A stretch of 64,000 nt of DNA from Chaunax sp. Z400 (Eukaryota > Chordata > Actinopteri > Lophiiformes > Chaunacidae): NCBI GenBank assembly GCA_037577475.1, contig CM075193.1, positions 5,300,685-5,364,684 on the forward strand. The letters run 5' to 3'. The notes under the pieces were generated by a model, which searched no databases, was not told where the DNA came from, and saw only the letters and a program-made list of their open reading frames with translations. Each line of letters opens with the position of its first letter. Within the stretch, counting starts at the first letter, position 1. Made by a program: the position numbers and the translations under genes. This document shows positions 24,741 through 35,819 of the stretch, piece after piece.

Positions 24741-24808
24741 AATGTTTCATCGTCTGACCTTCATCAGATGACACTTGTCCTGTCTTGAGGTCAGAGAGAT
24801 GAAACATT
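24741..24808. repeat. Imperfect inverted repeat, hairpin-forming
   Basis: The left arm aatgtttcatcgtctgacct (24741-24760) pairs with the right arm at about 24787-24808 (gaggtcagagagatgaaacatt read in reverse complement), with few mismatches. About 26 bp lie between. It resembles the end of a MITE ('gatgaaacatt'). Confidence 0.55.
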
Positions 24809-27040
24809 AACAACATAATACCAAAATCTTTTGACTGGTTTAGCAAAGAAATGTGAATAAAACACAATGTGACGCCGCCTGCGTGGTTTCAGCTGAGTAA
24901 ACTCCACCCATCTGGTGGAGGAAGATGGATGAAACAAATGAACTACTCGCCGACACTTTGTGACCTTGCTCTCTTTAGGGTTAAAATGAGGTAACAGAGG
25001 ACTGATGAAGCATGTGCATGATCCCAGCTGCAGTAAATTTTGGAGGACTAGTTTCTCGGAGCAGGATGTGAATTTGCGAAATCCTCATGTAGTCATGAAG
25101 TCTTAAACAAATAGGACTGTATGTTCTCCATCACCCCTCCTGCTTCAGCCATCCTGCTAATGAGAGCAGCCAGCTAGGCCACATTAGTGGTGCTGCATTA
25201 ACTGTTCCCATATGCCTCTGAAATCATAAGTAATGCACCTGTAATTTTTCCTCTGATTGTTAATGTTTTACGTGCTGATGTTACTGAGTCTATCCGGTTT
25301 GTGTGGGGCTGTGATCACACTGTGTTCAGTTTTCAATCACACCTGCTTACAGACTGACTGCTCTAACTTATCTGTGGTCCTTTAATGTGGTCTCATAACT
25401 CATAATAACACCCACATAAAAGACACACACATGGAACTCTGAGCTCGTTTCACGCGTCTGATTTTGTTAATGTAAAAATAATACTTAAAATACGCGACAA
25501 ATTGAACATGTCTGTTACAGTCAAGGCAGTATATTTCCATCCGACATGACTGCCACAATATGGAACAACGTGGTTTTTGGTAGCATGGTTACTTTGATGG
25601 CACAAAATGAAACTTCCTACATGGCAAGATGAGGGTCCAATTTCTGCGATATTGGTTCATTTCCTGTAATTCCTGGAGAAGGATCAGCCTCTCAGAGGCA
25701 TGGATGTTGAATAATTCAGCGTAATTCAAGGGAGATTTGGAGCAGTGGAACATTTAGGCCTTTATCCCATGTATTATGCAGGGAATTAACAGCTCCAGAG
25801 CTATCTCAATTTGGCAAGAGGGGCAAAGTAAACAACCCAAATGGAAGAACCACACAACCTAAAATCACACGAAATGCAATCATTAAACTTTCTTGCATTT
25901 TCATAAAATTTTGTGGAACCTAGAACACGTTGTACCGATGCTATGATGCCTAACAGAATAACGATACTGTGAAAAACAAAGGTACTATGACTTCGCTTTT
26001 CCACTTTCTTTCTTTCATTTGGAGATATTTTGGCCGCAACAACAAAAAAAAAACGAACCCCTAATGGCTGGAGTTCAGAGAGGGGGCAGGCCAGATTGCA
26101 AAAGAATTTCTTTGAGTAGTGGATCGGCATTGCAGGAATTTTTTAATTTCCTGCTACTCAATAATTCTGTTCTAGTTAGGTCCTTGGACAACATCCTGCA
26201 CTGTACCTTGTCTGATCATCTCAATCCATTGGACAGATGCAGGGGAAACATGCTTTAATCCTTTATCATTGGTCCACGACATGGTGGCCCTGGGTGACCG
26301 GCCTGGTAGGTAGGAGACTGGGTGTAGTTACTCAGGAGACGGTCAGACAATGTGTTTAGGCTCAGTGATGTCACACACCGGGGACATAACTCAATACCCC
26401 CCCGCCCGCTGTACAAGTGATTATTTTATCCTCCGGTCTTTTTATGAGCTCATGGTGATGAACGGGAACCGTTCTGTCATCCTTTACTGGGGAAACAAAG
26501 AAAACAGTCAGATGAGAAGCAGAACGAAGCGAGCCCTAAGTGCTTTATTGTGGGGGCGTCGACTTCCAGGCCTCCAGGGCCGTGGAGCTGGTTTTTCTGA
26601 TGAGGATCTTCCCCTCCTTAACCTCCACCCTGCCGCCCCCCCCACTGTGAGCTCGTCATGGCTGCTCAGGGTCAAATAAATCACCTGCCATCGCAGGTGC
26701 TGACCTGTTGTTTATTAGTAAATGTCTAAAGGACAAGCTTTGAGAGGGGGAGGAGTTGGAGAGAGGTAGTCAAGGGGTTAAAGCACTAGTCTTAGGTCTT
26801 AGGGTTGATTTAACAGCCCCTCTGGGAGGCTGCTGTACTACCCTGAAGAAATGAATGCCAATAAAGCCTTCAGTGACTGATGTTAGAGAGTGTCTTAATT
26901 GTCTTGTTAAAAGGAAAGCCTTTGGTATGCAGGAGGAAAATGTGCTCCTGGTGCGTTGAGTTTTTACAGCAAAAACAAACTGCACATTAAAGTGTTACGA
27001 AGGCATTACAGCGAAACGGCTACTGTAGAACGTCTTTTAT
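24809..27040. other. Non-coding spacer
   Basis: No gene or obvious repeat. The 109-codon frames at 25801-26130 (minus) and 26350-26679 (plus) were examined. Neither has in-phase splice partners or recognisable motifs. Confidence 0.4.
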
Positions 27041-27047
27041 ATTTGAT

Positions 27048-27079
27048 CACAACGTCGGCAGGATAAAGCCGACGTTGTG
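27048..27079. repeat. Perfect 12-bp inverted repeat (hairpin)
   Basis: cacaacgtcggc at 27048-27059 is followed by an 8-base loop (aggataaa) and the exact complement gccgacgttgtg at 27068-27079. It is unusually CpG-rich for the surrounding AT-rich DNA. Confidence 0.8.
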
Positions 27080-27140
27080 GTTATAATTTACATTTGTATG
27101 ATGATATAAATAGCACTTGGAAGATATAAACATCTTTATT

Positions 27141-27560
27141 TACCTCTGCCATGGAGGTTATGTTCATGGCACGTTTATGTACTTCATGTATTTCATTGAA
27201 ATTCTGCAGACAGGTGACTCTTGGAGTGAGGATGAGGTGATTTTGAGGCACATGCAGGTCATCCAGCCTTGGTGGAGGTATGGACTCTCTGAGTGACCTT
27301 CTGTTGATGTTTTAGCTACTTCTCTTCCTTCTTAATACTGTTCTTCCTTGAAACATGTAGAAATTGGTCTATAAGAGATAAAACTTGATATTACAATCTT
27401 TGTTTATCTCTTTTCTCATTATAGACTCAGACTACATATGTTTTTACAGGGTCATAAAGTCCACTACAATGATAACACAGAAATACTGTCCATGCAGGTA
27501 AAAAAAAGCTTTGGCAGTTTAGGCCTCTTTGTATTTACTGGGCACAGACAGAACTCCCTG
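27141..27560 (+). repeat. Copy of the 'cctccgcc...ggcggagg' family with flanking module
   Basis: The left end is tacctctgccatggaggtta (27141) and the right end ccttggtggaggtatggact (27269), followed by 'ctctgagtgaccttc'. The following 27370-27520 shares the order ATAAAACTT, CATTATAGA, ATATG-TTTTTAC, CATGCAG with 63040-63160, so the whole segment is repeat-derived. Confidence 0.65.
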
Positions 27561-27892
27561 AGTCCCCCTCTAGTTCTACTGGATCAGTTTTAAACCTAGC
27601 AGATAAACTCAAACCTCTGTGCTTTTTGGACGCAGACAGTCAGGAGATACTTGGTTTTCACCCAGCAGCAATATTATGTGTGAGAGAAAAAAAATTCCCC
27701 ACCATTTAATCACATGTGTTTAAATAGGCAAGGATAATAAATGATGGACTAGATGAGAATGCTGACTGTCAGAAATGACAGATGAGATGAGAAGACGCAA
27801 TAAATTCCCATCATTGCTTCATAACTGAAACAATAAAGGTGTGGCGGAGCCTTTGGGACCATCCGGGACTTACAGCTGAGCCTGATCTTCAG

Positions 27893-28030
27893 CTTTCTAA
27901 TGATGACACTATTGTCTCCTCACTCTTGGCTCCTGAAACATATGAGCTTCAAAGAGACCAAAGATCTAGAGGTGTTAGCACAACATTCACACTGCCACCA
28001 TCCAAAAATGACTGGCAGCTTCCACCAAAG
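27893..28030 (+). CDS. Candidate internal exon 1 of an unrecognised gene
   Basis: An open frame runs in phase from before 27893 to a splice-donor consensus (ccaaag|gttagt at 28031). The usable 3' splice site nearest is gatcttcag ending at 27892, giving 46 codons in phase 0; the frame is open back to 27791, so the true start could differ. The peptide begins LSNDDTIVSSLLAPETYELQ and ends in PPSKNDWQLPPK, hydrophilic and without low complexity. No signal peptide or membrane segment is seen and I do not recognise the family. Support comes mainly from its fit with the two segments downstream: all three join in phase 0. The preceding pyrimidine tract is weak. It could be chance. Confidence 0.3.
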
Positions 28031-28512
28031 GTTAGTCAACCTGAACGTTTTTAAATTAAAATAATGATTGTCTAAACATTCATATACTTGATTCCTGTGT
28101 ACATAAGCCTTTGTCTTGCCAATGCGCTGCTATAAAGCTGGTAAAACAACATTAGCAATTGGGAGTGGCGCAAAATGTTGCTATCAAATTATGTAATCTT
28201 CCATGTATTGTAAAGCTAAGATTGATCTTGATCAATTAGGATTTGCAGTGGAGCAGAAAATAGCTTATGGCAGAGTTAAGGTGCAGGAATGTATGAGGAA
28301 AAATAAACCTTTCCTCTGACACACACTCTATGTTTGCAGATTCATAATGTAGCCACACTGTTTGCATTCATGTACTTATAGTATGACAAGTCCTCTTCAT
28401 ATTTTCAGACTGAGATTATATAGACAGTTTCTTGCAAATAGGAATACCAGTGGAATGGGATCTATATATGTGAATTTTGTAGTGATCTCTGCAACTTTAA
28501 ATCGTTTCACAG

Positions 28513-28554
28513 GAGCAACCTCCATACATGGCGAGTGAAGCCCCTGTAGAAAAG
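28513..28554 (+). CDS. Candidate 42-bp microexon of the same gene
   Basis: A good 3' splice site (atcgtttcacag|gag) and a 5' splice site (gaaaag|gttaca) bracket exactly 14 codons in phase 0, reading EQPPYMASEAPVEK. Joined after the segment ending at 28030, the frame stays open. A 42-bp exon is too short to find by open frame alone, so its in-phase splice sites are the only evidence. The intron before it would be 482 bp and the one after it 364 bp, normal for fish. Confidence 0.28.
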
Positions 28555-28918
28555 GTTACATGTTGTCCCACATGTAGAACCACTGACCGCTGATAACGTG
28601 AAGACAGCTGTTGTTAAGGTAACACACTGTTAAAGCAGTAAAATGCAAAATAACTCATGCATGAATCGGGTATACTTAACACTGAATAGATGTGTTCCAT
28701 CAACTTGCAAGAGTGTAAAAATTGAAATGAATGTATTTGATAAGAAGTCCCATTTATAGAATGTATTTGGATGAGCCTTCATGTATTTACTGTATATTTA
28801 AGAACCTATAAGGACCATTTTTTCTTTCAGCGTATCGTTTCTTTCTTCTAGCTATTCTTAGTCTGAAATATTCATCCCTCCGACAGTATGTTTCAAAGTC
28901 ACCTTTTCCTTGTGTCAG

Positions 28919-28996
28919 TTTTTAATTTACACCTCTGGGAGTTCATATGATGAAGGAACATTGGCTGAAAAATATGTAATTTATGATCTTCTGTAA
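28919..28996 (+). CDS. Candidate terminal exon of the same gene
   Basis: A strong pyrimidine tract and acceptor (ccttttccttgtgtcag) end at 28918. From 28919 the phase-0 frame gives 25 codons (FLIYTSGSSYDEGTLAEKYV, then IYDLL) and a TAA stop at 28994-28996. The three segments together would give 85 codons of a gene's 3' end. No canonical AATAAA is seen within the next 100 bp, and no upstream exon could be identified, so the gene model is incomplete. Unknown protein. It may be part of a small rapidly evolving gene, or a coincidence of splice-like words. Confidence 0.28.
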   Translation, partial: FLIYTSGSSYDEGTLAEKYVIYDLL

Positions 28997-29800
28997 ACTG
29001 AGGTTGAGGCAGAGGCATAGTTTAGGCTTCATAATCTCAGGGCAAAATCTTTAACTGTCACATCAGTGAACCTGTAAAATTGATCTTTTCATAGCCTATA
29101 ATTTGTTGCAGATGTTATCAGTATGGGTATCGTAGGTAGCATAAATCAATTGAAATGACTTTTTACCTGCTTAGTCAGGCTTTTCACCTTGATCTGCTTT
29201 CAAAAGCACCATCTTAAACAGAGAACTTCCTCTTGATAAGCAAGTCTGTACAGCAGTCAATCCCAGTGACAACTCATGTTTGTTATTGTGCAATAATTGT
29301 GCAGTTTCGAGAGCCAAGGCTTGACAGACAGGTGTAATAAGCCATTGAGTTGAGGTGTCACCCGTGGATGCGGCCTGGGGCAAATAAGGCCTAGTGAGCA
29401 TCTGAGGATTCCTGCCTATAATATAACTCTTTGTGTAAGTTGTACTGTAGAAATGTTGAATATGTTCATGCTTGGTGTGTTCCTGTAATACCAAAGTAAT
29501 GAGTGTCAAAAAGCAATGGACTTTCCAAATGCCTTTTGGCATCATTTGTCACTTCGGTGTCAAAAAGCACAATCTGAATGCAGGTGTTGCTGTAATTGTT
29601 TCATTTAGGAATATGTGATTTATATCAGCTGCGAGCTTTGAAGTGCAGGAAACACAAAATGACTAATTAGTCATTTCTACATCGATGTTTTTTGATCAAG
29701 AGATGATGCGTGCATGCATCAATCAATCAATGCTTATCAATTACAAACAGTAAACACGTCCCATAGCATTTGTTTTCTGTGAATATCAACACAAAGTCAT
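28997..29800. other. Non-coding spacer
   Basis: No gene recognised. A 124-codon minus-strand frame at 29171-29545 shows no motif or splice context. The T-run at 29808-29823 follows. Confidence 0.4.
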
Positions 29801-29869
29801 CTTTCCATTTTTTTTTTTTTTTTAATCTACCCTATTTACAGGGGGCGGGGTTCACTCTACAATGCTAAA

Positions 29870-30065
29870 TGCTGTTAATCACGGCCCAAGGCCTCAGACA
29901 ACAGAAATACAAATTGCAGCTGCCTTAATTACCAGATTTCAAAAACAAACAATAAGATAGAGATGCTGGTGGGAAACAAGAAACCCCTGGGCTCACAGAC
30001 GGCCATCGCCTCATTCTGATGCCTGACTGTTGGAAGCAAAATGATTCAACCTCCGCGGGATATCA
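29870..30065. promoter_or_regulatory. Candidate conserved non-coding element
   Basis: Repeat-free segment with 'gctgttaatcacggcccaag', 'gccttaattaccagatt' and 'gatgcctgactgttggaa'. Single-copy in texture with homeodomain-like words. Inference only. Confidence 0.3.
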
Positions 30066-30116
30066 GGTTTACTGGCAGGAATAATAGAAAATGTATAGTA
30101 CATGTCTAAAATTATA

Positions 30117-30148
30117 TTTTGTAATATATATACTGTATATATATATTG
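30117..30148. repeat. (TA)n tract
   Basis: An AT dinucleotide-rich run that directly precedes the SINE-like repeat at 30152. Confidence 0.75.
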
Positions 30149-30151
30149 AAT

Positions 30152-30410
30152 GGGCAGCATGGTGCCATAGTGGTTAGCACTGTTGCTTCACAGCAAGAGG
30201 GTCCTGGGTTCAAATCCAGCTGTGGACCTGGGACTGTTCTGTGTGGAGTTTGCATGTTCTCCCCCGTGTCTGCGTGGGTTCCCTCCGGGTTCTCCGGCTT
30301 CCTCCCACCACCAAAAACATGTAATATAAGTGAACTGGTGAATCTAACTTGCCCATAGCTGTGAATGTGAGTGAGGTGGTTATTTGTCCCTCTATATGTC
30401 TGTGTATTTA
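30152..30410 (+). repeat. tRNA-headed SINE-like repeat
   Basis: Starts gggcagcatggtgccatagt with an A-box-like 'tagtggttagcac' (about 30168-30180) and a B-box 'ggttcaaatcc' (30207-30217). It continues with 'gtgtggagtttgcatgttct', 'tgcgtgggttccctccgggt' and 'gtgaatgtgagtgag'. This wording is very common across teleost genomes. The 3' half is eroded and no target-site duplication is evident. It is not a functional tRNA gene. Confidence 0.8.
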
Positions 30411-32719
30411 TTAGATCTAAAAATCACATTTGGTTTTTGCAAACAGTTGATAAAAGCATATTTTGCCAATCAACCTAATATAAAATGAGGGTTGAATAAT
30501 TTTGCTTCCAGCTGTAGGAAGGTGAGTATGTTATGTAAGAGGGTCTGTGCCGGGGTTTGTGACACTCAAACATTGGACAATCAAAGTTAATCTTTCTCTT
30601 TGGAAGAGAAGTTGGTTGTTTTGGGAGTTGATTGAGAGACACATCTCATTGGTCTGGATAATACCTCTGCAGGACAAAGATGTGCTCTGTTCTGCCCTGA
30701 CCACCCGAGTATTGCACCCAAGCTTTTGAGGTTTTGATTATATTTTATGAGTCCTAATTGTGGCTGACCTGGCCTGCTGGTGGCTTCATTTCATCTGAGA
30801 GAACAAGGGTCTGTTCCTTCCTGCTGATGGGCCCATCTTGGCCGATCAGCGTGGCTGTCTGCTGACCTCCACCTTCACAGGACAGTGAGGGACATGTCTC
30901 AAGTTCATCCTCCTCCTGGGTGGCATAGCTCTCAGCTTACCTCCACCTGTCCACTGGGGCCAGCTTCTCCCTTCACCCCTCGCCCTCTAGCCTCTCTATG
31001 AGACTACTTAACATACCCCACTCAGCTCCTTTTACAGCTCTTTAACAAAACTCTGCCACTGTTTACCAACACTAGTTTGGGGAAAACACTGCTTTCAAGT
31101 CTTGTCGAAGGCATCAGGCTGTGATGTAAGACTGTTACTGGTTGAGTTTTTATGATAGGATAGAAATAAAGCTTTGAATGAACTTAAACCCCATATAGGT
31201 AATAAAATATTAGTCCAAAACGAGGCTACACTGATCACTTTTTTTCTCTCTGAAGTCCAGTGGCTGCTCTCTTTAGGCAGAAACATAAGAATGTGAGTCT
31301 AACCCTTTATTAAACTGCAAATTCCTCTTTGTTTGTATAACCCCAAAGTGACTCCAGAGTCACATTTGTTCACTAGGCCTCTGTACAGCAGAAAATGGCC
31401 GCTGCATGACCAGATCCTCTTTGATGCAATAATGAAAACAAATGAGTGTAACATGATAATATATGGAGACGTGCCGCAGTTTCAAAGCTGACATCGCAGG
31501 GAATTGAGGTGCAACCAAGGAAACGCTAAGCTATGTTTGTCATCACTCTCGACGTTGTCTCTTGCACAGATTTTTTTCCTCCGGTTCACTTCAGAGTATT
31601 AGTCTTCTTAAGGGTTCAATTAATCAAAGGAAGCATGGATCCACATGCCTGTGCAGGCTGACTTTGACTGACCCCGCCATCACTGTGATCCAAAGACAAC
31701 TGCAAATCATATTAGAAAAGCACCGTTTGAAAAATACAACATCTTAGCAGTCTTAATTGTTGCTTAAATAGGACTCCCTAGACATTATTACAGTTAGGCT
31801 GTTCTAAATATGCTGTTAAGGCCCAATTTATCATGTGTGAACTGAGCTATTGTGCTTCAAACTCTTTATTTATACAAACATAATTTTATCTTTGCTGACT
31901 CTGTATTATCTGCTATTTAGCTAGACTGTGAGTTATTTTCTACAAGCTCACCTGTTGTTCTCATAAGGAAATCAATGCCTCTCTCTGGCAGTATAATAAC
32001 ATTCCCACTGGAGAGTTACAGCTTAATTCACTCTTATCATTTTTGGTTGTCTGGCTTCCAGTCAAGCTGGGGTCCAAGAGGTGAAATGAGTTTGGCAACC
32101 TCAACTCCAGGCGTGACAAGAGAACACACATCATGGTACAGTTAGTGGAAAAAGAGAGGGAAAATTGCCTGCATAAGCAGGAAAGATAGAGTTTCATCGT
32201 CATCCCACTAAAAACGCACACTCGTCTTTGGCAGACTTCAAACACTTAATCGGCAATCATTTTTCAATGAGCCCCAGAGGAGCACATTTTAGTGCTCCAC
32301 CAAACAGTCTGCTGCTTTGTGCTCTCTAATCTCTCACTGTTATGCATCATGGGGAGCCGGTGGTCGTTCTTCAGGCGGAGGCTAACCCCCACCTCCAGAC
32401 ACACAGACAAGCACACAGACAGACCTGCAGCACCGCTCCAGTCCTCTCCTCCACTGCTTCTGCTCTGCCTCAGCCACAACATCTATATCCATCAAGAAAC
32501 ACTCACTTTCTATTTGGGCAGCCCTCAAATTATGATTGTCTTTTGATCTGGAGGGTGGACAAAATGCAAATGAAATGTGATCCCATAAATGGCCTTCTCA
32601 TCTGCCTTGTTAGGCTCTATGAAGCGGTTTCAGCAGCCCCTTGGATTGAGCCCTGCCTCCTCTGGACTTGTATCACTCATGTGATTGCCTCACTTCAGAC
32701 ACACAACTCCCACCTCCAA
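30411..32719. other. Non-coding spacer
   Basis: No gene seen. The CT-rich, GC-richer segment 30760-30990 might be old repeat material, but I cannot name it. ACACAGACAGAC-type low complexity lies at 32395-32425. The segments 31880-32280 and 32540-32700 are single-copy in texture. Confidence 0.4.
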
Positions 32720-32776
32720 CAAACACACACACACACACACAAACACACACAAACACACGCATACACACAAACACAA
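32720..32776. repeat. Interrupted (CA)n microsatellite
   Basis: CA units broken by ACAAACAC words. It produces a spurious histidine/threonine-rich frame. Confidence 0.88.
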
Positions 32777-32849
32777 AGCTGTCTTCACTTAACCCCTGCT
32801 TCACTCCCGTCTCATCTTTTGCTTGTGCTCACAATCTGAGACATAGTGC

Positions 32850-33140
32850 TGAGGAAAAAATCATACTCAAGAAAGCCAATAATCTAAATGGCACTTAACC
32901 TAGACGGTGGAGCAGACTGTTTGTGTGATGGGAAAATCTCCAGGCTCCGGCTCCGTCTCATTAATGAGAAAAGATGAGCGTTTCCCACTGCAATTAAGAG
33001 TCAATCTCCTGCATTAACTCACCGCCCTGCGGCCACACACACGACACAAAGACAACAGGCCATCCCCTGTCACTCATTTTCCGGGGATGAGCGGTGCAGA
33101 GAGCACTCCTAAAATAGATTAAATTAGAAGCTCCGCCCTT
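32850..33140. promoter_or_regulatory. Candidate conserved non-coding element
   Basis: Repeat-free sequence with 'ctcattaatgagaaaagatg' (32957), 'gcaattaagagtc' and 'agattaaattagaagctccg'. Enhancer-like by texture; no coding frame. Confidence 0.3.
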
Positions 33141-33619
33141 CTAGGCTCACCTGCTGAAACCTAAACTTGGGGAATGTAATGCTGTAAGGAAATGTGATGA
33201 ACGAACGTGCAGCTGTTTCAGACTCTTGATCGTGTCCCAATGTTAATTTTAGTATAACGTTACACATAATTAGATGCATTTACAATCCTTCACTAAAGAC
33301 AACAATTCCAGGACAGGACTGTAGCAGCTAAATGGAATTCAGCCATCGGTAATTTTATAACTTCCATCTGTGCTTTTCCTACTGTGACATGTCAATGTTA
33401 ATTAGAAATACCATCTTTGTAAAATGTAGTTTTGAGATTTTGAGCTTGTGACAAGCTTTTTGTAAACAAAGATAGTTTTACATTCAGTGTTACTCACCAC
33501 GATGCATTGAATGTGTCCATAATGCCAAAAAAATGTCCATGTTCTTCCTCATAAAGCACTTACAAAAGCAATTTTACAACTGTTTTAAGTTTTGAGTGCT
33601 GCTGTACATTCATTCTAGA

Positions 33620-33997
33620 GGTTGTTTACATGACAACGATTTTACCCTAAAATGGTATTTTTTTGGCATTTTTGGCCTGAAAACAAACTTTAGAAGACGG
33701 GTTCCAGAGTGTAATCTTTTGGAAACAACACAGTCGCCATGATTGTGAAAATGATGATGACGCAACCCAGCTTTGCATACACCTATTACTGTTCCAGCCT
33801 AATTCGTACGGACAGACGGACAGAACACTTTGGACAGAACAACAACAGAATAACAATGTCGATCTGTCCGGTTTTGTTTGTGCAGCAGACTCTGCTGAGT
33901 TTATTAATGATCCTCCAATGTAGATTTGCTTCAACACGACTGTGTCTATTCTGTGGTGATGATTTTGAAAGAGCACACTGCCAACTACTGGCCTGGA
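33620..33997 (-). mobile_element. hAT-like MITE, truncated copy
   Basis: The end reads ttgtttacatgacaacgatt, and the interior is the reverse complement of the copies at 41003 and 41582 (for example 'caatgtagatttgctt' here against 'agcaaatctacattag' at 41209). Similarity stops at 33997 after 'ccaactactggcctgg', exactly where a 25-bp direct repeat begins. Open frames of 92 and 182 codons across it are incidental. Assignment to hAT rests on the ttacacgacaac-type ends. Confidence 0.7.
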
Positions 33998-35162
33998 AGA
34001 CTGGAGACAGACACTGAACAAGCTGAAAAGCTGTAGTGTTGCTGAATATGTCAAGTCTGTTGTTGAAATGTTGGTGCAGTCACTGAAAGAGCCCATGGAT
34101 GCCCCTAACCCAAATGCCATGCGCCGGGAGCAGGCCCAGAGTAACCACTGACTCCTGAGGCTTCTCCAGACCCAAGCGGAGAGACAGACCCACATCTTGT
34201 CGAGTCCGGAGTCCAGAGTCTAAGAGAAAAAAATGGCCTTCTCCACTCCATATAGTTTATACCAATTCCTCATGCTTCTTTTTGGGTTGCTGGGTGCCCC
34301 AGCCACCTTTCAATGCGTCGTGAATCAGGTGCTGCGCCGACACGCTGCTTAAGCTGCCGCCCACTTGGCTGACCTCATCATCCATAGTGACACATGGGCA
34401 GAGCATGTGCAGCAGGCTGGACTCACCACCAACCCAAAGAAGTGTGTGGTTGGATGAAGTGGGGTATGGTTTTCAACCACTTGGGTTGCGGGCAGGTGTG
34501 TCCACAGGTTGATCAAACAGCGGCAATAGCAGCCTGTCATTGGCCCAACACCAAAAGAGAGGTGGGGTGGTTCTGGGAGCTGGTAGGTTATTATCGTGGC
34601 TTCGTTCCTGGCTTCACAGACCTGACCAGCCCCTCGACCAGCCTGACCTGAAGACGTGCCTAAGAACCAGTCCATAGGATGGTGCAGCTCCAGCTAGCGT
34701 TTGGAGGGTGAAACCTGTCCGTCTGTAGGGAGCTGCCTCTGCACACACCTAACTTCTCCCTCCCTCTTGTCCTGCAGACCGATGCGTCAAGCAGGTTCGG
34801 AGGGTCGATGGTCCAGTGCGCTACATCAATCGGAAGCTGTCAGAGAGGGAAACAAAGAACAGCACGGTGATGAAGTGTCTGGTGATCCGGCGGGCGATCG
34901 ACAATCGGGACGCTCTATCATCCTCTGCTCGGACCATGCCCCGCTCCAGTGGCTCCACCGCATAAAGGATGCCAATACCGGATCAGTCGGTGGAGAGAGA
35001 GCGAGAGAGTGGGAGCGCTTCAGGGAATGGTGCCAGGGAGAGAGAGCTAATTATCACAGGTGTTTTGTGCTGAACTGATTGCTCGCTCCCCCCCCATCCC
35101 CTCCTCTGCAGTGCTGAACCTGAGGAGAGCCTGCTGGAGACTGGAGACAGACACTGAACAAG
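33998..35162 (+). pseudogene. Decayed Ty3/gypsy retrotransposon fragment (gag-pol remnant)
   Basis: A broken coding remnant with no intact frame. A gag-like stretch lies at about 34023-34190. Reverse-transcriptase pieces follow: FGLLGAPATFQ near 34285-34317 and HLADLIIHSDTWAEHVQ near 34361-34411. The active-site box that normally ends in two aspartates reads HLAD, so one catalytic residue is lost. After a frameshift comes GYYRGFVPGFTDLTSP (34587-34634), then a large gap. RNase H pieces are LVLQTDAS (34768-34791) and LCSDHAPLQWLHRIKDAN (about 34921-34974), in different frames. Stops, frameshifts and deletions show it is dead. No LTRs, integrase or envelope are seen. The same 25-bp sequence occurs at both edges (33998-34022 and 35138-35162). 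Confidence 0.85.
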
Positions 35163-35330
35163 GGATCCCAAGAGTCCTACACAAAAAAACTAATAAATAA
35201 TAAAAAAAAAGTTGATTCACTTCTACTTGTTAAAAGCTTTTTTGTTATTTAACAAACTCCTTGGAGACACGTTGCTTCTCTTATTTTAAACACACGTTTA
35301 TACAAAAAGCAGGCTGCAGCATATGACACT
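35163..35330. other. Short AT-rich spacer after the retroelement
   Basis: A-rich (about 35180-35210) with no recognisable feature. The truncated MITE seen at 33620 does not resume here. Confidence 0.5.
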
Positions 35331-35560
35331 ATTTTAGTCATAATTAATGGAAAACACTCAATGGTTTTGATGACTTAGCAATGCAATTTGAACATCAAAC
35401 ATCATTAAGCACTCTAAGCATAATATTCATCAAACAAGATTACTGCAGCACTCAAAGGAGCCCAGGCGATAACAAACAATGATCTCAAAGAGGAGCACAC
35501 TGTAGACGTGGTGGGAGAAAATCTCAGCAGAAATACAGAGAATTATGTAATATGCCAGTT
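35331..35560. promoter_or_regulatory. Candidate conserved non-coding element
   Basis: AT-rich, repeat-free segment with 'gtcataattaatggaaaaca' (35338) and 'catcattaagcactctaagc' (35400). Enhancer-like texture. Confidence 0.3.
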
Positions 35561-35640
35561 GAAAAACATTATTCTGTTTATTATGTTATATCATCATTTC
35601 TTTGCAAGACCAGACAGAGAATCAGGACCTATCAATGTCT

Positions 35641-35690
35641 AGCGTGGCTGTGTGTGGGTCTGTGTGTGGGTCTGTGTGTGGTGGTCGTGG
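35641..35690. repeat. TGTGTGGG-type low-complexity run
   Basis: Three near-copies of tgtgtgtgggtc in tandem. Confidence 0.8.
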
Positions 35691-35819
35691 GGGTATTCAA
35701 GAGTCTGACAGAAAATAAGAGACAAGTGGAGGGATGAGAGATGGAGTTTGGGTGGGGTGTGCTGGCATAATGAGTGACATATTGTGAGATCTTTACCTAC
35801 AAAGCAGAGTCTTCTCCTA

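Noticed and set aside
27450..27497. A perfect-looking 48-bp exon (acceptor tttttacag, donor catgcag|gtaaaa, 16 open codons).
   Set aside because: It lies inside a dispersed repeat module that recurs at 63040-63160, so the splice-like words are part of the repeat.
30152..30225. Possible tRNA gene with A- and B-box words.
   Set aside because: The acceptor stem does not pair and the sequence continues into typical repeat wording, so it is a SINE-like repeat head.
33647..34195. 182-codon minus-strand frame.
   Set aside because: It crosses the hAT-like MITE and the gypsy remnant; no coherent protein is present.
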